Notes: generated from the sequence alone by a model not told the origin. Shown: positions 8,721 to 17,740, counted from the first letter of the stretch. The stretch: 64,000 nt of DNA from Ignavibacteria bacterium (GCA_016716125.1 JADJWZ010000003.1:1-64000); one strand, 5' to 3'. Numbers and translations are program-made.

Positions 8721-11700
8721 ATGAAACAGAACATTACAATTGTCCTCTCAGTTTTACTTATCCTTGTTTCACTTCATAAAGTGACAACATCAGGTATTAG
8801 TGAGAGATTGGATATAAACTCATCGAATGCTTCCGACTCATTTATAATCGGAGCAACAGACAATGCGTGGCAGGGAAATAATGACACGCTTGTCAAAACA
8901 TTAAAGCATAATGTGTGGCATAGATACGGTCAATATCCTAATGGATGGCAGTATCAGGGAGCTCCCTCAGATTCTATAAATGCGGATTCATCTGAATATT
9001 ATCAAGAAGTAAAATCGGTCATAAATAATAATGCATCAGAAAATATTATGACTATAATGGACAGAGGAAAGATATCACTTCTTGCCTGGTCTCAGAGTTC
9101 CGATTATCAATGTGAGGAAACACTTTCAGATAATGATTATTGGTTTTATGGTTATAATACACATTCAAATATAAACATGCAGGATGTAACAGATAACAGC
9201 CAGCATGGAGATGGAGAGAGGGTTAGATACTGCTTTCCTCATCCATCCGGTCCGCAGGGGTCAGCGGGCTGGGTAGTAAAAGATCTTAAGGCAAACCGTG
9301 AACAGATAAACAGAGACTGGTGGTATGAATTAAATGACAGCATTGGAAGATGGTATATTAAGCCGAAGATTAGGATTGATCAGTCTTATGCAAACGATCC
9401 GATGAATTTTGATAAAGAAGTTTGTAAAATAATTATCCTAAATTTTAGCGGCGATACGATTCAGACAGTTACATTAAAAGTCATAAATTTTTTAGATACT
9501 ACTTTAGCTTATGATGGGAATTATCTGGAAAAGTTTTACAGATTACCTATCAACGATTCTAACCTTGTAATCCAAAACGGCTCCTTATTCAACCCTGACA
9601 GAAAAGGTCTCGGTGATATGAGCTGTAAGGTTGATTTTCGTGTCTGGTATTACGGGAACTGTGAAATGTGGATTGACAGGATTACAGTTGAAAATGAAGT
9701 GGCTAAGGATTTATTAAGTAATGATACAAATAATATCAATTATATTAGATATGATTACTGGCTTCGCTGGGAGAGCAATCTCGCGCTGGAAAATCCGGAT
9801 TATATCTGGAATTTCTATATTGAGGAGTTTGAGTTTAATAATACAAAAAGTATTGCGTACGTTAATAAAAAGATTAAAGAATATACGAATGAAAGATTTT
9901 CATTAATGGTGAATCTGAATTATGAATTATATAAAGTTCATATACCATATTCCTGGACATATTACTTTTCTGCAGAAAAGTTGAATAAATATTTATTTGA
10001 ACCTGCCGAAATTGATACATATTGGAATGTCGCTTATGTCTTAGAAGGATGGTCAAGAGCCGATAGCGTTTCATTTGGTGCGATACCAAATTATCATCCA
10101 AATACTCTAAGCAATTCAGACTATAATGCCGGAACGGGCATTCAATCTTACAAGACAACACCAGCTTCTTATGATGATTGGCTTCAGGTACATTTTGAAC
10201 AAGGTCCGGCTTCTGTTTTATATATAAATCAAATGAAATTGGCTGATTCATTGAATAAATATTACGGAAAAAAAGTAATAAATCTTTTGCAAGCTCATAT
10301 GTGGCATCACAAATCCCATAAGCTAAAAGAACCATCAAACGAAGAACTTGAGATGATAAATATGCTGCCGATTACCTACGGCGCAAAAGGTATAATATAT
10401 TTCACTTATTCGTCAGTTGGAAATATAGGTGAAGATTATTATTATAGAGGAATCATTGAACCGGGAACAAGTCCTGTTACACCACGATACTATAACGTCT
10501 ATGGGCAAGAAAAATGGAATAAGCTGACAGAAATTGGTTCAAAACTTAAGAAATGGGGACCATATTTAATGAGCTTCGATAATGCAAATAGAAGATCTTA
10601 TATATACCGAATTGCTGATGAAAGAAATGCAATGTCAGCAAACACCTTTATAAATAAACTAAAAGCATATCCATCAACTGATATCACACCTGACTCAATT
10701 CCAAACTTAAGCGGGATGACTGCTGAGACAAATACGAATGCATATCTTCAAGCGGCATTTTTTCAAAAGATAAATGAAACTGAGCATTCGAAATATTTTA
10801 TGATAGTGAACAGAAGATGCTCTCCATTTATAAATTACAGTAATACGGATAATCTCGGCGGCAGAAGATTTATTTCTATGAAAATTAATTCTTCAGAATT
10901 AACAGGATTTAACAACTGGAAAATTATTGATTTAGAATCAAATAATCATATTGCAACTATAGATAAAAACGATACTAATTATATTTATCTTGGTGACTTT
11001 ATGCCCGGCGAAGGCAAACTCTACAAACTCGCGCCGATCATGCAGGAAGGCGGGACGCTCGTGGCAAATGAAGAAGTTGGTGGAAATTTTGACTGCAAAG
11101 GTGAAGTAAATAATGATGGATATGAAATCAGAATACTACCCGGAGCTACAATAAATTTTTCTGACTCCTCTGCAAGAATAATAATGACAGGAGGAGACTT
11201 CAGGAGCGGAAGTACACCTTCGGAAAACACAGCGCCTGTTTATCTCAAAGGTAAAAACGGAAGTCCCTGGAGAGGATTATATTTGAGCGGGTGCAAAGAA
11301 GTTGAGATATTTACAACCTATTTCGAAAATATTTTACCTTATCCTGTTGACAGCACTTATGCAGCTCAGCTGATCGACTGCGAATATTTAAATATCAGCA
11401 ACAGCAGCTTCATTGCAGAACTTGATGTAAAAACCGGAGGTCTTCTGATCAACTATACATCGGAATCAAATGTAAAAGAGGTTTATATAAATTATAATCA
11501 CTTCCAAATGGATGCAGGAGAAATGCCTGCATTGTCAGTAGTTACCTCCGGATATATTACATTTCCTTTGATTATTGAAAATAACGAATTTGAATCCTAT
11601 ACCGGCAATGATAACAGCGCTAATGCAATACTACTGTCGGGCGTTGCCGGAGGAGTCATAAAAGATAACATTATTACAGGATACAATAATGGAATTATTC

Positions 11701-12380
11701 TGATATGGTCTTCCATGGATCTGTATGGAAATATAATTACCGGCGGAGATGAAGACTCTAAAGGAATTTTATCCTGTGCTTTATCTTATTCTAATCTCTC
11801 ACCGGATGGTTTTGTTTATACAGGAGGATATAATTCTATTTCCTGTGAAGGTGAAAATGCAAAATGTCTGGAGCTGGATAATTCTTTTAATCACTTAAAT
11901 GATGGATATAATATATTCAATTTAAATGGTTATGATCTGGGAAATGCATTTCATATTGCGGGGACAATTTCTGATGACCTATGTGATGAAACAGCTGGTG
12001 AAGCAGATGCTGCAAATAATTGTTTTCGGATTTCGAATAGTGACACAAATGCTGCAGCAAATGTGGAACGCATAGATGAGGAACCGTTTAACTTTATCTT
12101 TATACCTTATTACTGCGATGATAAACCATTGGAAGGTATGATCGCATTTGATCTGGGAAACGGGATGTATGATACGATTTATACCGAACCGGGAGGAAGC
12201 GGCGGTTCAATCTCCAATGTTCAATTTTCAATGTTCAATGAACAATCAGCGACATATGAAAATTTGTCAGATTCAGTTTCTATTAATTTAAGGAAGAGAG
12301 ATTATGAGCGCGTATCGGATCTTTGTTATCAATTAATTACGGATCATATTGACAGTTTAAAAGATGTCAGCATAATTTAA
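8721..12380 (+). CDS. large secreted protein, first 1219 residues (TIM-barrel-like plus beta-helix), ends at an in-frame TAA
   Basis: The N terminus MKQNITIVLSVLLILVSL is a signal peptide. Residues about 130-340 form the domain shared with 6424-7335. Residues about 400-640 resemble a glycoside-hydrolase-type TIM barrel, with EELEMINMLPITYGAKGIIY near a strand end; that is a family impression, not an assigned activity. Residues about 770-1090 have the short, glycine- and asparagine-rich repeats of a right-handed beta-helix (IIENNEFES, GGVIKDNIITGYNNGIILI). The TAA at 12378-12380 is followed in the same frame by a further open stretch to 13319 that carries the T9SS sorting domain. As read, the protein lacks its export tag and is probably non-functional. 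Confidence 0.75.
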   Translation: MKQNITIVLSVLLILVSLHKVTTSGISERLDINSSNASDSFIIGATDNAWQGNNDTLVKTLKHNVWHRYGQYPNGWQYQGAPSDSINADSSEYYQEVKSVINNNASENIMTIMDRGKISLLAWSQSSDYQCEETLSDNDYWFYGYNTHSNINMQDVTDNSQHGDGERVRYCFPHPSGPQGSAGWVVKDLKANREQINRDWWYELNDSIGRWYIKPKIRIDQSYANDPMNFDKEVCKIIILNFSGDTIQTVTLKVINFLDTTLAYDGNYLEKFYRLPINDSNLVIQNGSLFNPDRKGLGDMSCKVDFRVWYYGNCEMWIDRITVENEVAKDLLSNDTNNINYIRYDYWLRWESNLALENPDYIWNFYIEEFEFNNTKSIAYVNKKIKEYTNERFSLMVNLNYELYKVHIPYSWTYYFSAEKLNKYLFEPAEIDTYWNVAYVLEGWSRADSVSFGAIPNYHPNTLSNSDYNAGTGIQSYKTTPASYDDWLQVHFEQGPASVLYINQMKLADSLNKYYGKKVINLLQAHMWHHKSHKLKEPSNEELEMINMLPITYGAKGIIYFTYSSVGNIGEDYYYRGIIEPGTSPVTPRYYNVYGQEKWNKLTEIGSKLKKWGPYLMSFDNANRRSYIYRIADERNAMSANTFINKLKAYPSTDITPDSIPNLSGMTAETNTNAYLQAAFFQKINETEHSKYFMIVNRRCSPFINYSNTDNLGGRRFISMKINSSELTGFNNWKIIDLESNNHIATIDKNDTNYIYLGDFMPGEGKLYKLAPIMQEGGTLVANEEVGGNFDCKGEVNNDGYEIRILPGATINFSDSSARIIMTGGDFRSGSTPSENTAPVYLKGKNGSPWRGLYLSGCKEVEIFTTYFENILPYPVDSTYAAQLIDCEYLNISNSSFIAELDVKTGGLLINYTSESNVKEVYINYNHFQMDAGEMPALSVVTSGYITFPLIIENNEFESYTGNDNSANAILLSGVAGGVIKDNIITGYNNGIILIWSSMDLYGNIITGGDEDSKGILSCALSYSNLSPDGFVYTGGYNSISCEGENAKCLELDNSFNHLNDGYNIFNLNGYDLGNAFHIAGTISDDLCDETAGEADAANNCFRISNSDTNAAANVERIDEEPFNFIFIPYYCDDKPLEGMIAFDLGNGMYDTIYTEPGGSGGSISNVQFSMFNEQSATYENLSDSVSINLRKRDYERVSDLCYQLITDHIDSLKDVSII

Positions 12381-13319
12381 AAACTATATCTTGCGGAATT
12401 ACGGCTCGACAGTTCCGGGAACAGAATCACCAATTTTAAATCATTCCTTGAATCACTTATTTTAAATAATCCGGAGAAAGTAAACCTGGTAAAGCAATCA
12501 TATTATGTTATACAGAAGTGCAAGGTTTCACTCGGAATGTATGAATCAGCCATGACAGGTTTTCAGGAAATAGTAAATCAGAATCCATACAGCTATGAAG
12601 GACTGATAGCGGGTTTGGACTATGCAGCAACGAGTCTGCTTTCAGGAGGACAAGGAGGAGGAGAAAATAATTTGGAACTTGGAATGTCAAATCCAGAATC
12701 AGAAAATCCCCGGCTCCAAATCTTTACCGATGATCCTTATGATAAATACGATTCAAAAAGGTTTAATAAAGAAGACAGGAAAGCAATAAGAGAAAATGTT
12801 ATTAATTCTTTTCAAACTTCAAGAGATATAGAAATTGAAAAAGTAAAATCGCTTGAGAAGAAAGTAAGAGAAGGAAATGCAGGGAAGAATGAGAGATCTG
12901 CATTAAATGTAAAGAAAATATTAAGTGAGGTGATAAAAATTAAAAAACCGAGAGATATTACAGAGCATATAAATAATGTTAACGGCAATATCCAGAAAGT
13001 ATTCGGAGCAACGAATGACCAGAATTCAAATGAAGTCATTAACATAATTCCAACTGAATATTCTCTCTCACAAAATTACCCAAACCCGTTTAACCCAACA
13101 ACCAAAATAAATTTCAGCCTTCCCGAAGACGGAAAAATTAAGCTTACTATTTATGACATTCTCGGAAGAGAAGTAAATAGACTTATTAACAGTGAATTCA
13201 GATCGGCAGGCAGATATACTGTAGAATTTAACGGCGCGGGATTATCGAGCGGAGTTTATTTTTACAGAATAGATGCGGGTAAGTTTGTTCAGACAAAACG
13301 TATGGTGCTTTTAAAATAA
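12381..13319 (+). CDS. C-terminal part of the same large protein with T9SS type A domain, after an in-frame stop
   Basis: This stretch is in the same frame as 8721-12380 and is open from the codon after TAA 12378. It reads KLYLAELRLDSSGN, then LVKQSYYVIQKCKVSLGMYE, a helical TPR-like segment. A charged coiled region follows, and then a complete type A sorting domain (LSQNYPNPFNPTTKINFSLP, SGVYFYRIDAGKF, KRMVLLK). The first internal ATG is 12537. Because the sorting domain normally belongs to a long secreted protein, the natural reading is one gene, 8721-13319, of about 1530 codons with a single nonsense codon. Translation from 12537 alone would lack a signal peptide. A strong terminator follows. 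Confidence 0.75.
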   Translation, partial: KLYLAELRLDSSGNRITNFKSFLESLILNNPEKVNLVKQSYYVIQKCKVSLGMYESAMTGFQEIVNQNPYSYEGLIAGLDYAATSLLSGGQGGGENNLELGMSNPESENPRLQIFTDDPYDKYDSKRFNKEDRKAIRENVINSFQTSRDIEIEKVKSLEKKVREGNAGKNERSALNVKKILSEVIKIKKPRDITEHINNVNGNIQKVFGATNDQNSNEVINIIPTEYSLSQNYPNPFNPTTKINFSLPEDGKIKLTIYDILGREVNRLINSEFRSAGRYTVEFNGAGLSSGVYFYRIDAGKFVQTKRMVLLK

Positions 13320-13344
13320 TTTCACATAAATTTAAAAAAATATT

Positions 13345-13370
13345 AAAGCCCGGACGACGGGCTTTTTTTA
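13345..13370 (+). terminator. rho-independent terminator after the large T9SS gene
   Basis: AAAGCCCG pairs with CGGGCTTT around GACGA, followed by a T run. The hairpin is identical to the one at 3247, and the flanking bases are also shared. Confidence 0.9.
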
Positions 13371-13462
13371 TTTGTAATGAATTTAATTTTCTTAAGTATC
13401 CAAATTAACATTTTGAATGAAATTTAATTAAATTAATTTAGTAAAAATTAAATTATAATGTT

Positions 13463-14317
13463 ATGGAATGGAAAGGACGTGATCAAAGTTCAAACGTAGA
13501 TGACCGGAGGAGGAGCACCGGAAAGACTGTAGGCGGTCTAGGTTGTCTCGGAACGATAATAATGGTGCTGTTAGTATGGCTGCTCGGCGGAGATCCGCTG
13601 CAGTTCCTTCAGCAGCAGGTTGGGACGCAGTCTCCGCAGACACAGCAGACTCACCAGCCGTCTGCAGCCGAAGACGAACTTGCGCAGTTCGTTTCAGTCG
13701 TGCTCAAAGATACGGAAGATGTATGGAGTAAATTATTCAGAGAAAATTACGGCAGAGAATATGTAAAGCCGACTCTTGTAATGTTTACCGGTTCCACTCA
13801 GTCAGGCTGCGGGTTTGCCAGTTCACAGACGGGACCGTTCTATTGTCCGGCGGATAATAAGTTATATATTGATCTTAGCTTTTATCAGGATCTGAAAAAC
13901 AAATTTAAAGCGCCGGGAGATTTTGCGATGGCTTATGTAATTGCGCATGAAGTTGGTCATCATGTGCAGAATCTTCTGGGGATTCACGATCAGGTTCAGA
14001 GCCAGAGAAGAAGATTATCAGAAGCTGAAAATAATCAGATGAGTGTAAGAGTAGAGCTTCAGGCGGATTTTCTATCGGGTGTATGGGCTCACCATGCGCA
14101 GAAAATGAAAAGCATTCTGGAGCCCGGAGATATTGAGGAAGCTTTGAATGCTGCAAACTCGATCGGTGATGACCGCCTGCAAAGACAGTCGCAGGGGCAT
14201 GTTACTCCTGATTCATTTACACACGGTTCTTCAGAACAGAGAATGAAATGGTTTAAAAAAGGATTTGATACAGGAGATGTAACACAGGGAAATACATTCA
14301 ATACAGGAGATTTATAA
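13463..14317 (+). CDS. ypfJ: neutral zinc metallopeptidase, YpfJ family
   Basis: The 284-residue product starts MEWKGRDQSSNVDDRRR, the usual basic cytoplasmic head of the family. One membrane helix follows (GGLGCLGTIIMVLLVWLLGG, residues about 27-46), then a Q-rich linker and the peptidase domain. The zinc motif HEVGHH is at about residues 162-167, and the family's conserved CGFASSQTGPFYCP and ELQADFLSGVWAH segments are present. The enzyme is expected to be anchored in the inner membrane facing the periplasm; its natural substrate is not established. Length and motifs are complete. It stands alone after the terminator at 13345 and is followed by the DUF3298-like gene. Confidence 0.9.
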   Translation: MEWKGRDQSSNVDDRRRSTGKTVGGLGCLGTIIMVLLVWLLGGDPLQFLQQQVGTQSPQTQQTHQPSAAEDELAQFVSVVLKDTEDVWSKLFRENYGREYVKPTLVMFTGSTQSGCGFASSQTGPFYCPADNKLYIDLSFYQDLKNKFKAPGDFAMAYVIAHEVGHHVQNLLGIHDQVQSQRRRLSEAENNQMSVRVELQADFLSGVWAHHAQKMKSILEPGDIEEALNAANSIGDDRLQRQSQGHVTPDSFTHGSSEQRMKWFKKGFDTGDVTQGNTFNTGDL

Positions 14318-14367
14318 TTTTTTAAAATTATGTATCTTTAAATATTATTCTATTTATTAACCCAATT

Positions 14368-15111
14368 ATGAAAACCATATTTTTGTTTTTACTATTAACA
14401 ATTGCTTTTAATTTTTCATCAGCGCAGCCGATGAACATTACATATAAAAGCATTGATCAGAAAAATGAGGAGCTTAACTGCATTTCGAATGTAACTTATC
14501 CGCAGATCGATTTCGGTCCTGACGCGCTTATGGGAGCGAGAGGAGTTGCAACCGACATTAACAACGCTCTTGATGCAGTTGTACAGAATTATATAAAAAG
14601 TTTTGAATCTCAGCTGAAGGATCTGAAGGGAAGTTCAGATGATTCGAAGCCAAGTTCATTTAAAGTATCGTCAGAAGCCGGGATATCCGGAGGTTCACTG
14701 CTGTCAGTAAGGTTCACACTATTCACGGATATTCCCGGAATGGCGCATCCGGTGACAAACGATTCTTCATTCAATTACAGTATTGTATCAACAGGAATTT
14801 TAAAGTTAAGCGATTTATTTAATCCGGATTCTGATTATCTGAAATTTTTATCAACGTATTCACAAAAGGAGCTTGAAGCAAGAGCATATTCGGAAGGGAA
14901 TGAGAATATATTTGACATGATAAGATCCGGAACATTACCTGAAGAAAAAAATTTTAATGTATGGAATATAAAGAATGACAGTCTGATAATTACATTCAAT
15001 CCTTCTCAGGCAGCTCCGAATTATTTCGGTGCGCAGAGCGTGCCGATACCGCTTAACGCAATGATGAACCTAATAAACAAAGGCGGACCGCTGGAATATA
15101 TGTTCAGATAA
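14368..15111 (+). CDS. secreted DUF3298-like protein
   Basis: The 247-residue product begins with a signal peptide (MKTIFLFLLLTIAFNFSSA, cleavage near residue 20). Its second half has the pattern of the RsiV-type DUF3298 domain: FNYSIVSTGILKLSDLFNP, then YLKFLSTYSQKELEARAY, and WNIKNDSLIITFNPSQAAP followed by SVPIPLNAMMNL. DUF3298 binds cell-wall compounds in RsiV. Here the protein has no transmembrane anti-sigma part, so only a periplasmic ligand-binding or envelope role can be inferred. It lies 50 bases after ypfJ and may be cotranscribed. No paired sigma factor is nearby. Confidence 0.75.
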   Translation: MKTIFLFLLLTIAFNFSSAQPMNITYKSIDQKNEELNCISNVTYPQIDFGPDALMGARGVATDINNALDAVVQNYIKSFESQLKDLKGSSDDSKPSSFKVSSEAGISGGSLLSVRFTLFTDIPGMAHPVTNDSSFNYSIVSTGILKLSDLFNPDSDYLKFLSTYSQKELEARAYSEGNENIFDMIRSGTLPEEKNFNVWNIKNDSLIITFNPSQAAPNYFGAQSVPIPLNAMMNLINKGGPLEYMFR

Positions 15112-15230
15112 ATATAAATAAGTTTAAATAAGTTTAGTTAGATTCAGATAGACAGATAGATTCAGATAAGTTTAAATAGGTTTAGAAAATTTTACACATT
15201 CGTCTAAATTGTTAGGTGTTTAAATTAAAG
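15112..15230. repeat. short direct repeats downstream of the DUF3298-like gene
   Basis: AAATAAGTTTAAATA and AGATTCAGATA-type words recur several times between 15115 and 15190. They are simple A+T-rich direct repeats with no coding signal. Confidence 0.5.
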
Positions 15231-15249
15231 TTAAATTCCCATTTACTTA

Positions 15250-15470
15250 CTTTTTTTTGAAAGATCCCCGACAGAAGCGTTCGGGGCAGGCAACAAAAGT
15301 AACAAAAAAAATCTTCCCGAGTACTCGGGATTGAAAAATTGCCGGAATTCATCTCACAATTGCTATAAAATTTCCAACTCAAAATTTGCTGCGCATCCCG
15401 AGTACTCGGGACAGACAAGGAAATTTTATAAACGCAATTGCTCATGAATTCTTTCGGCAATTTTTCAAAG
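15250..15470. mobile_element. MITE/REP-like block of nested inverted repeats
   Basis: Three nested structures lie in 220 bases without a gene. A hairpin CCCCGA/TCGGGG lies at 15266-15286. The 16-base palindrome TCCCGAGTACTCGGGA occurs twice, at 15315 and 15396. A long imperfect inverted repeat joins 15331-15376 to 15417-15469 (AAAAATTGCCGGAATTCAT against ATGAATTCTTTCGGCAATTT). There is no open frame. The arrangement is that of a non-autonomous mobile or palindromic repeat element. No transposase for it is visible here. Confidence 0.6.
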
Positions 15471-15578
15471 GCGGTTATAATATAAAGTTTAGCAGATTAT
15501 ATTATTTTTATAAAAAACTAAACTGATAATTTTGTTTTCGAAAACATTTTGGATAGCAAAGAAAATTTTATGCAATTT

Positions 15579-16349
15579 TTAATGCCATCCGTGATTACTT
15601 TTTACATCATCTCCTTTGAAGTGTATTGAAATCGCCATTATCCCGCCCGCCGATACCAGTAAAATTCCTGCTACTGTTATAAGATCCGGCGTATTATTAA
15701 AAAGTATAAAATTGAAAATTACGGTAAACGCCACTGTTGAAAAATTTAACGGCGCAAGTTTTACGGCTTCTTCAAGTTTATATGCATACTGCAGCAGATA
15801 AAGATATAACATAAAGCATATTCCAGATGACATTCCGAAAATCAATTCAGTTGATGAAGGTTTTACTTCATTCATTAATGCAAACGGAAGCGAGAGTATT
15901 ACTGATATAAGAGAATAATAAAATAAAATTGATTCGAATGTTTCCGTACGCGTAAGTTCTTTCATTGCTATGTATCCTATTGCAAGTAAAATTCCTGATG
16001 CAACGCCGTATAACTCGCCCATCTGCAGCAGTTCTCCCGTGACAGGATGTATGATGAGAATTATCCCGATAAATCCAGTTATAATACCCGGCCAGATCCT
16101 CGATTCAATTTTTTTTCTGAGCCAGATGTAAGATATTACCGGTATAAAAATCGGTGTGGAATTAAGCAGTAATGTTGCATCTACAATATTAGTCTTTCTT
16201 ATACAAATTACAAAAGCTGTGAAAGCTAAAATACCGGAGAAACTTCTTATAAAATGCAGCCTGAAATGTTTGGTTTTTAATTTTTGGAATTTCTGAAATG
16301 ATGTTAATACCGTTATAAAAATTAGGCAGGTTGAAAACTGGATTAGCAC
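15579..16349 (-). CDS. EamA/DMT-family permease
   Basis: This is a hydrophobic protein of 256 residues with about nine predicted membrane helices and the two EamA repeats (for example LNSTPIFIPVISYIWLRKKI in the first and APLNFSTVAFTVIFNFILF in the second). It belongs to the drug/metabolite exporter superfamily and sits in the inner membrane; the substrate is unknown. The start used is GTG 16349, but the same frame continues upstream through VIPALAGFFFLALQSVFVKL, which is the expected first helix. No ATG, GTG or TTG precedes that helix before a stop. A nine-A run at 16413-16421 (T on the coding strand) may hide a base error. It is last in the minus-strand run after GNAT. Confidence 0.8.
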   Translation of the reverse strand: MLIQFSTCLIFITVLTSFQKFQKLKTKHFRLHFIRSFSGILAFTAFVICIRKTNIVDATLLLNSTPIFIPVISYIWLRKKIESRIWPGIITGFIGIILIIHPVTGELLQMGELYGVASGILLAIGYIAMKELTRTETFESILFYYSLISVILSLPFALMNEVKPSSTELIFGMSSGICFMLYLYLLQYAYKLEEAVKLAPLNFSTVAFTVIFNFILFNNTPDLITVAGILLVSAGGIMAISIHFKGDDVKSNHGWH

Positions 16350-16479
16350 TACCCATTCCGTCGGTAATTCGTCTTCGGTAACCAGTTTAACGAATACACT
16401 CTGAAGAGCGAGAAAAAAAAATCCCGCAAGCGCCGGTATTACTGCTTTTGTGTTGATTGTATGATAAGGTAAAAAATTT

Positions 16480-17034
16480 TTATTTGACGAATTTATACAT
16501 CAGCACGCTGTCTATATAATCTCCATTGGAAAGTTTCATATCTTTCGGACAGTTTCCTTCAGTCAGGAATCCGCATTTCTCATAAAGTTTTTGCGCACGG
16601 ATATTTGTAGAAAATACATTCAAAGTTACTTTCTCAATTACCGGCTCCTTTTCAGCCCACTGCAGCAGTGCATCCATAAGTTTTAAGCCGATTCCCGAAT
16701 CCCTGTATTCTTTTGAAATGAAAACTGTAAATGATCCGCAATGCTTTGTCCTTTTCAGAGATCCGTTTACGAAGTCCAGTTCACCGGCTACCTTGCCTTC
16801 TGACTCAGCTATAATATACATTGATCCGGGATTTGAAGTGTTTTCTGAAATTTCTTCTATTGTCTTTTCAGTTGTGTAATTTGCTTCGTCAGGTTCTCTG
16901 AGCATATACATCTCTTCAGCAATAATTTCCCTTTTCATTGAATTGATCTGCTCAGCGTCTTCCGGTTTCGCATTTCTTATGAGGATCTTTCTGCCTTTTC
17001 TGTCTGTAAACTCAAAACTTTTTATTTCTGACAT
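16480..17034 (-). CDS. GNAT-family N-acetyltransferase
   Basis: The product has 184 residues and a complete GNAT fold. It runs from the ILIRNAKPEDAEQI entry strand, through the acetyl-CoA pyrophosphate loop EYRDSGIGLKLMDALLQWA (R-x-x-G-x-G/A), to NIRAQKLYEKCGFLTEG, the usual C-terminal motif. It would transfer an acetyl group from acetyl-CoA to an amine. A specific substrate cannot be read from the sequence; the relatives are RimI/SpeG-type enzymes. It lies 28 bases downstream of the HAD gene on the same strand and directly upstream of EamA. Confidence 0.85.
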   Translation of the reverse strand: MSEIKSFEFTDRKGRKILIRNAKPEDAEQINSMKREIIAEEMYMLREPDEANYTTEKTIEEISENTSNPGSMYIIAESEGKVAGELDFVNGSLKRTKHCGSFTVFISKEYRDSGIGLKLMDALLQWAEKEPVIEKVTLNVFSTNIRAQKLYEKCGFLTEGNCPKDMKLSNGDYIDSVLMYKFVK

Positions 17035-17062
17035 TAATTTATTCTGTCTTCTATTCTGTTTT

Positions 17063-17740
17063 CTATTCTGTCTCTATGAAGTTTAAAATATTACTGATCT
17101 CCGCTGATGAAAAACTGTTTACTATAATATCAGCGTGATCAATTTTCTGTTCGCCGGAATTTGAATTCCTGAATCCGATGCAATGCATCCCTGCCGATTT
17201 AGCTGCTGTCACTCCGTTCGCCGAATCTTCTATTACAAAACAATCTTCCGGGTCCGCACTAAAATATTGCGCAGCTTTCAGAAATATATCGGGCGACGGC
17301 TTTCCGTTTTCGACTTCTTCGCCGCTTATTATAAATTCAAAATGTTCCTTAAGGTTAAGCTTATCAAGCACTAACCGGATGTTTACAGCAGATGAGGATG
17401 ATGCCACGCTAAGTTTAAATCCTTTAGCGGAAAATATATTTATTAATTCTCTGATACCTTCTATCGGTTCAGATATCTGATCCGACCTCAGCGCTTCGTA
17501 CATCCTGACTTTCTCCGACTTCATTAATTCTCCGACGCTTTCACTCAGATCATAATTGCTTTTTATTCTGCTCCACATCTTCTGTGATGACATTCCTACA
17601 TATCCGTTATATTCCTCCTCATCCATATTAATGCCGAGCTCAGAGAAATAATCCATATTCATTATTTTATAAAACGGCTCTGAATCTACAAGCACTCCGT
17701 CCATGTCAAATATAATTACTTTGATATTTTTTAGCGGAAT
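17063..17740 (-). CDS. HAD-IA phosphatase, beta-phosphoglucomutase-like
   Basis: The protein has motif I FDMDGVLVDSEP, motif II SVASSSSAVNIRLVLDKL, the lysine in GEEVENGKPSPDIFL and motif IV CFVIEDSANGVTAAKSAGM. It is a phosphosugar phosphatase or mutase of the PGMB/YcjU-like group. The first ATG (17704) would start after the nucleophilic aspartate (F-D-M), giving a dead enzyme, so translation must begin upstream. The frame is open back to 17740 (PLKNIKVIIFD), but the only candidates there are rare starts such as ATT at 17738-17740. I set the start there. It is 20 bases after the helicase gene. Confidence 0.8.
   Translation of the reverse strand: MPLKNIKVIIFDMDGVLVDSEPFYKIMNMDYFSELGINMDEEEYNGYVGMSSQKMWSRIKSNYDLSESVGELMKSEKVRMYEALRSDQISEPIEGIRELINIFSAKGFKLSVASSSSAVNIRLVLDKLNLKEHFEFIISGEEVENGKPSPDIFLKAAQYFSADPEDCFVIEDSANGVTAAKSAGMHCIGFRNSNSGEQKIDHADIIVNSFSSAEISNILNFIETE

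Noticed and set aside
7033..12380. Alternative genetic code (stop reassignment) to explain in-frame stops
   Set aside because: Both TAG and TAA occur in only two genes, and normal genes end with TAA, TAG and TGA.
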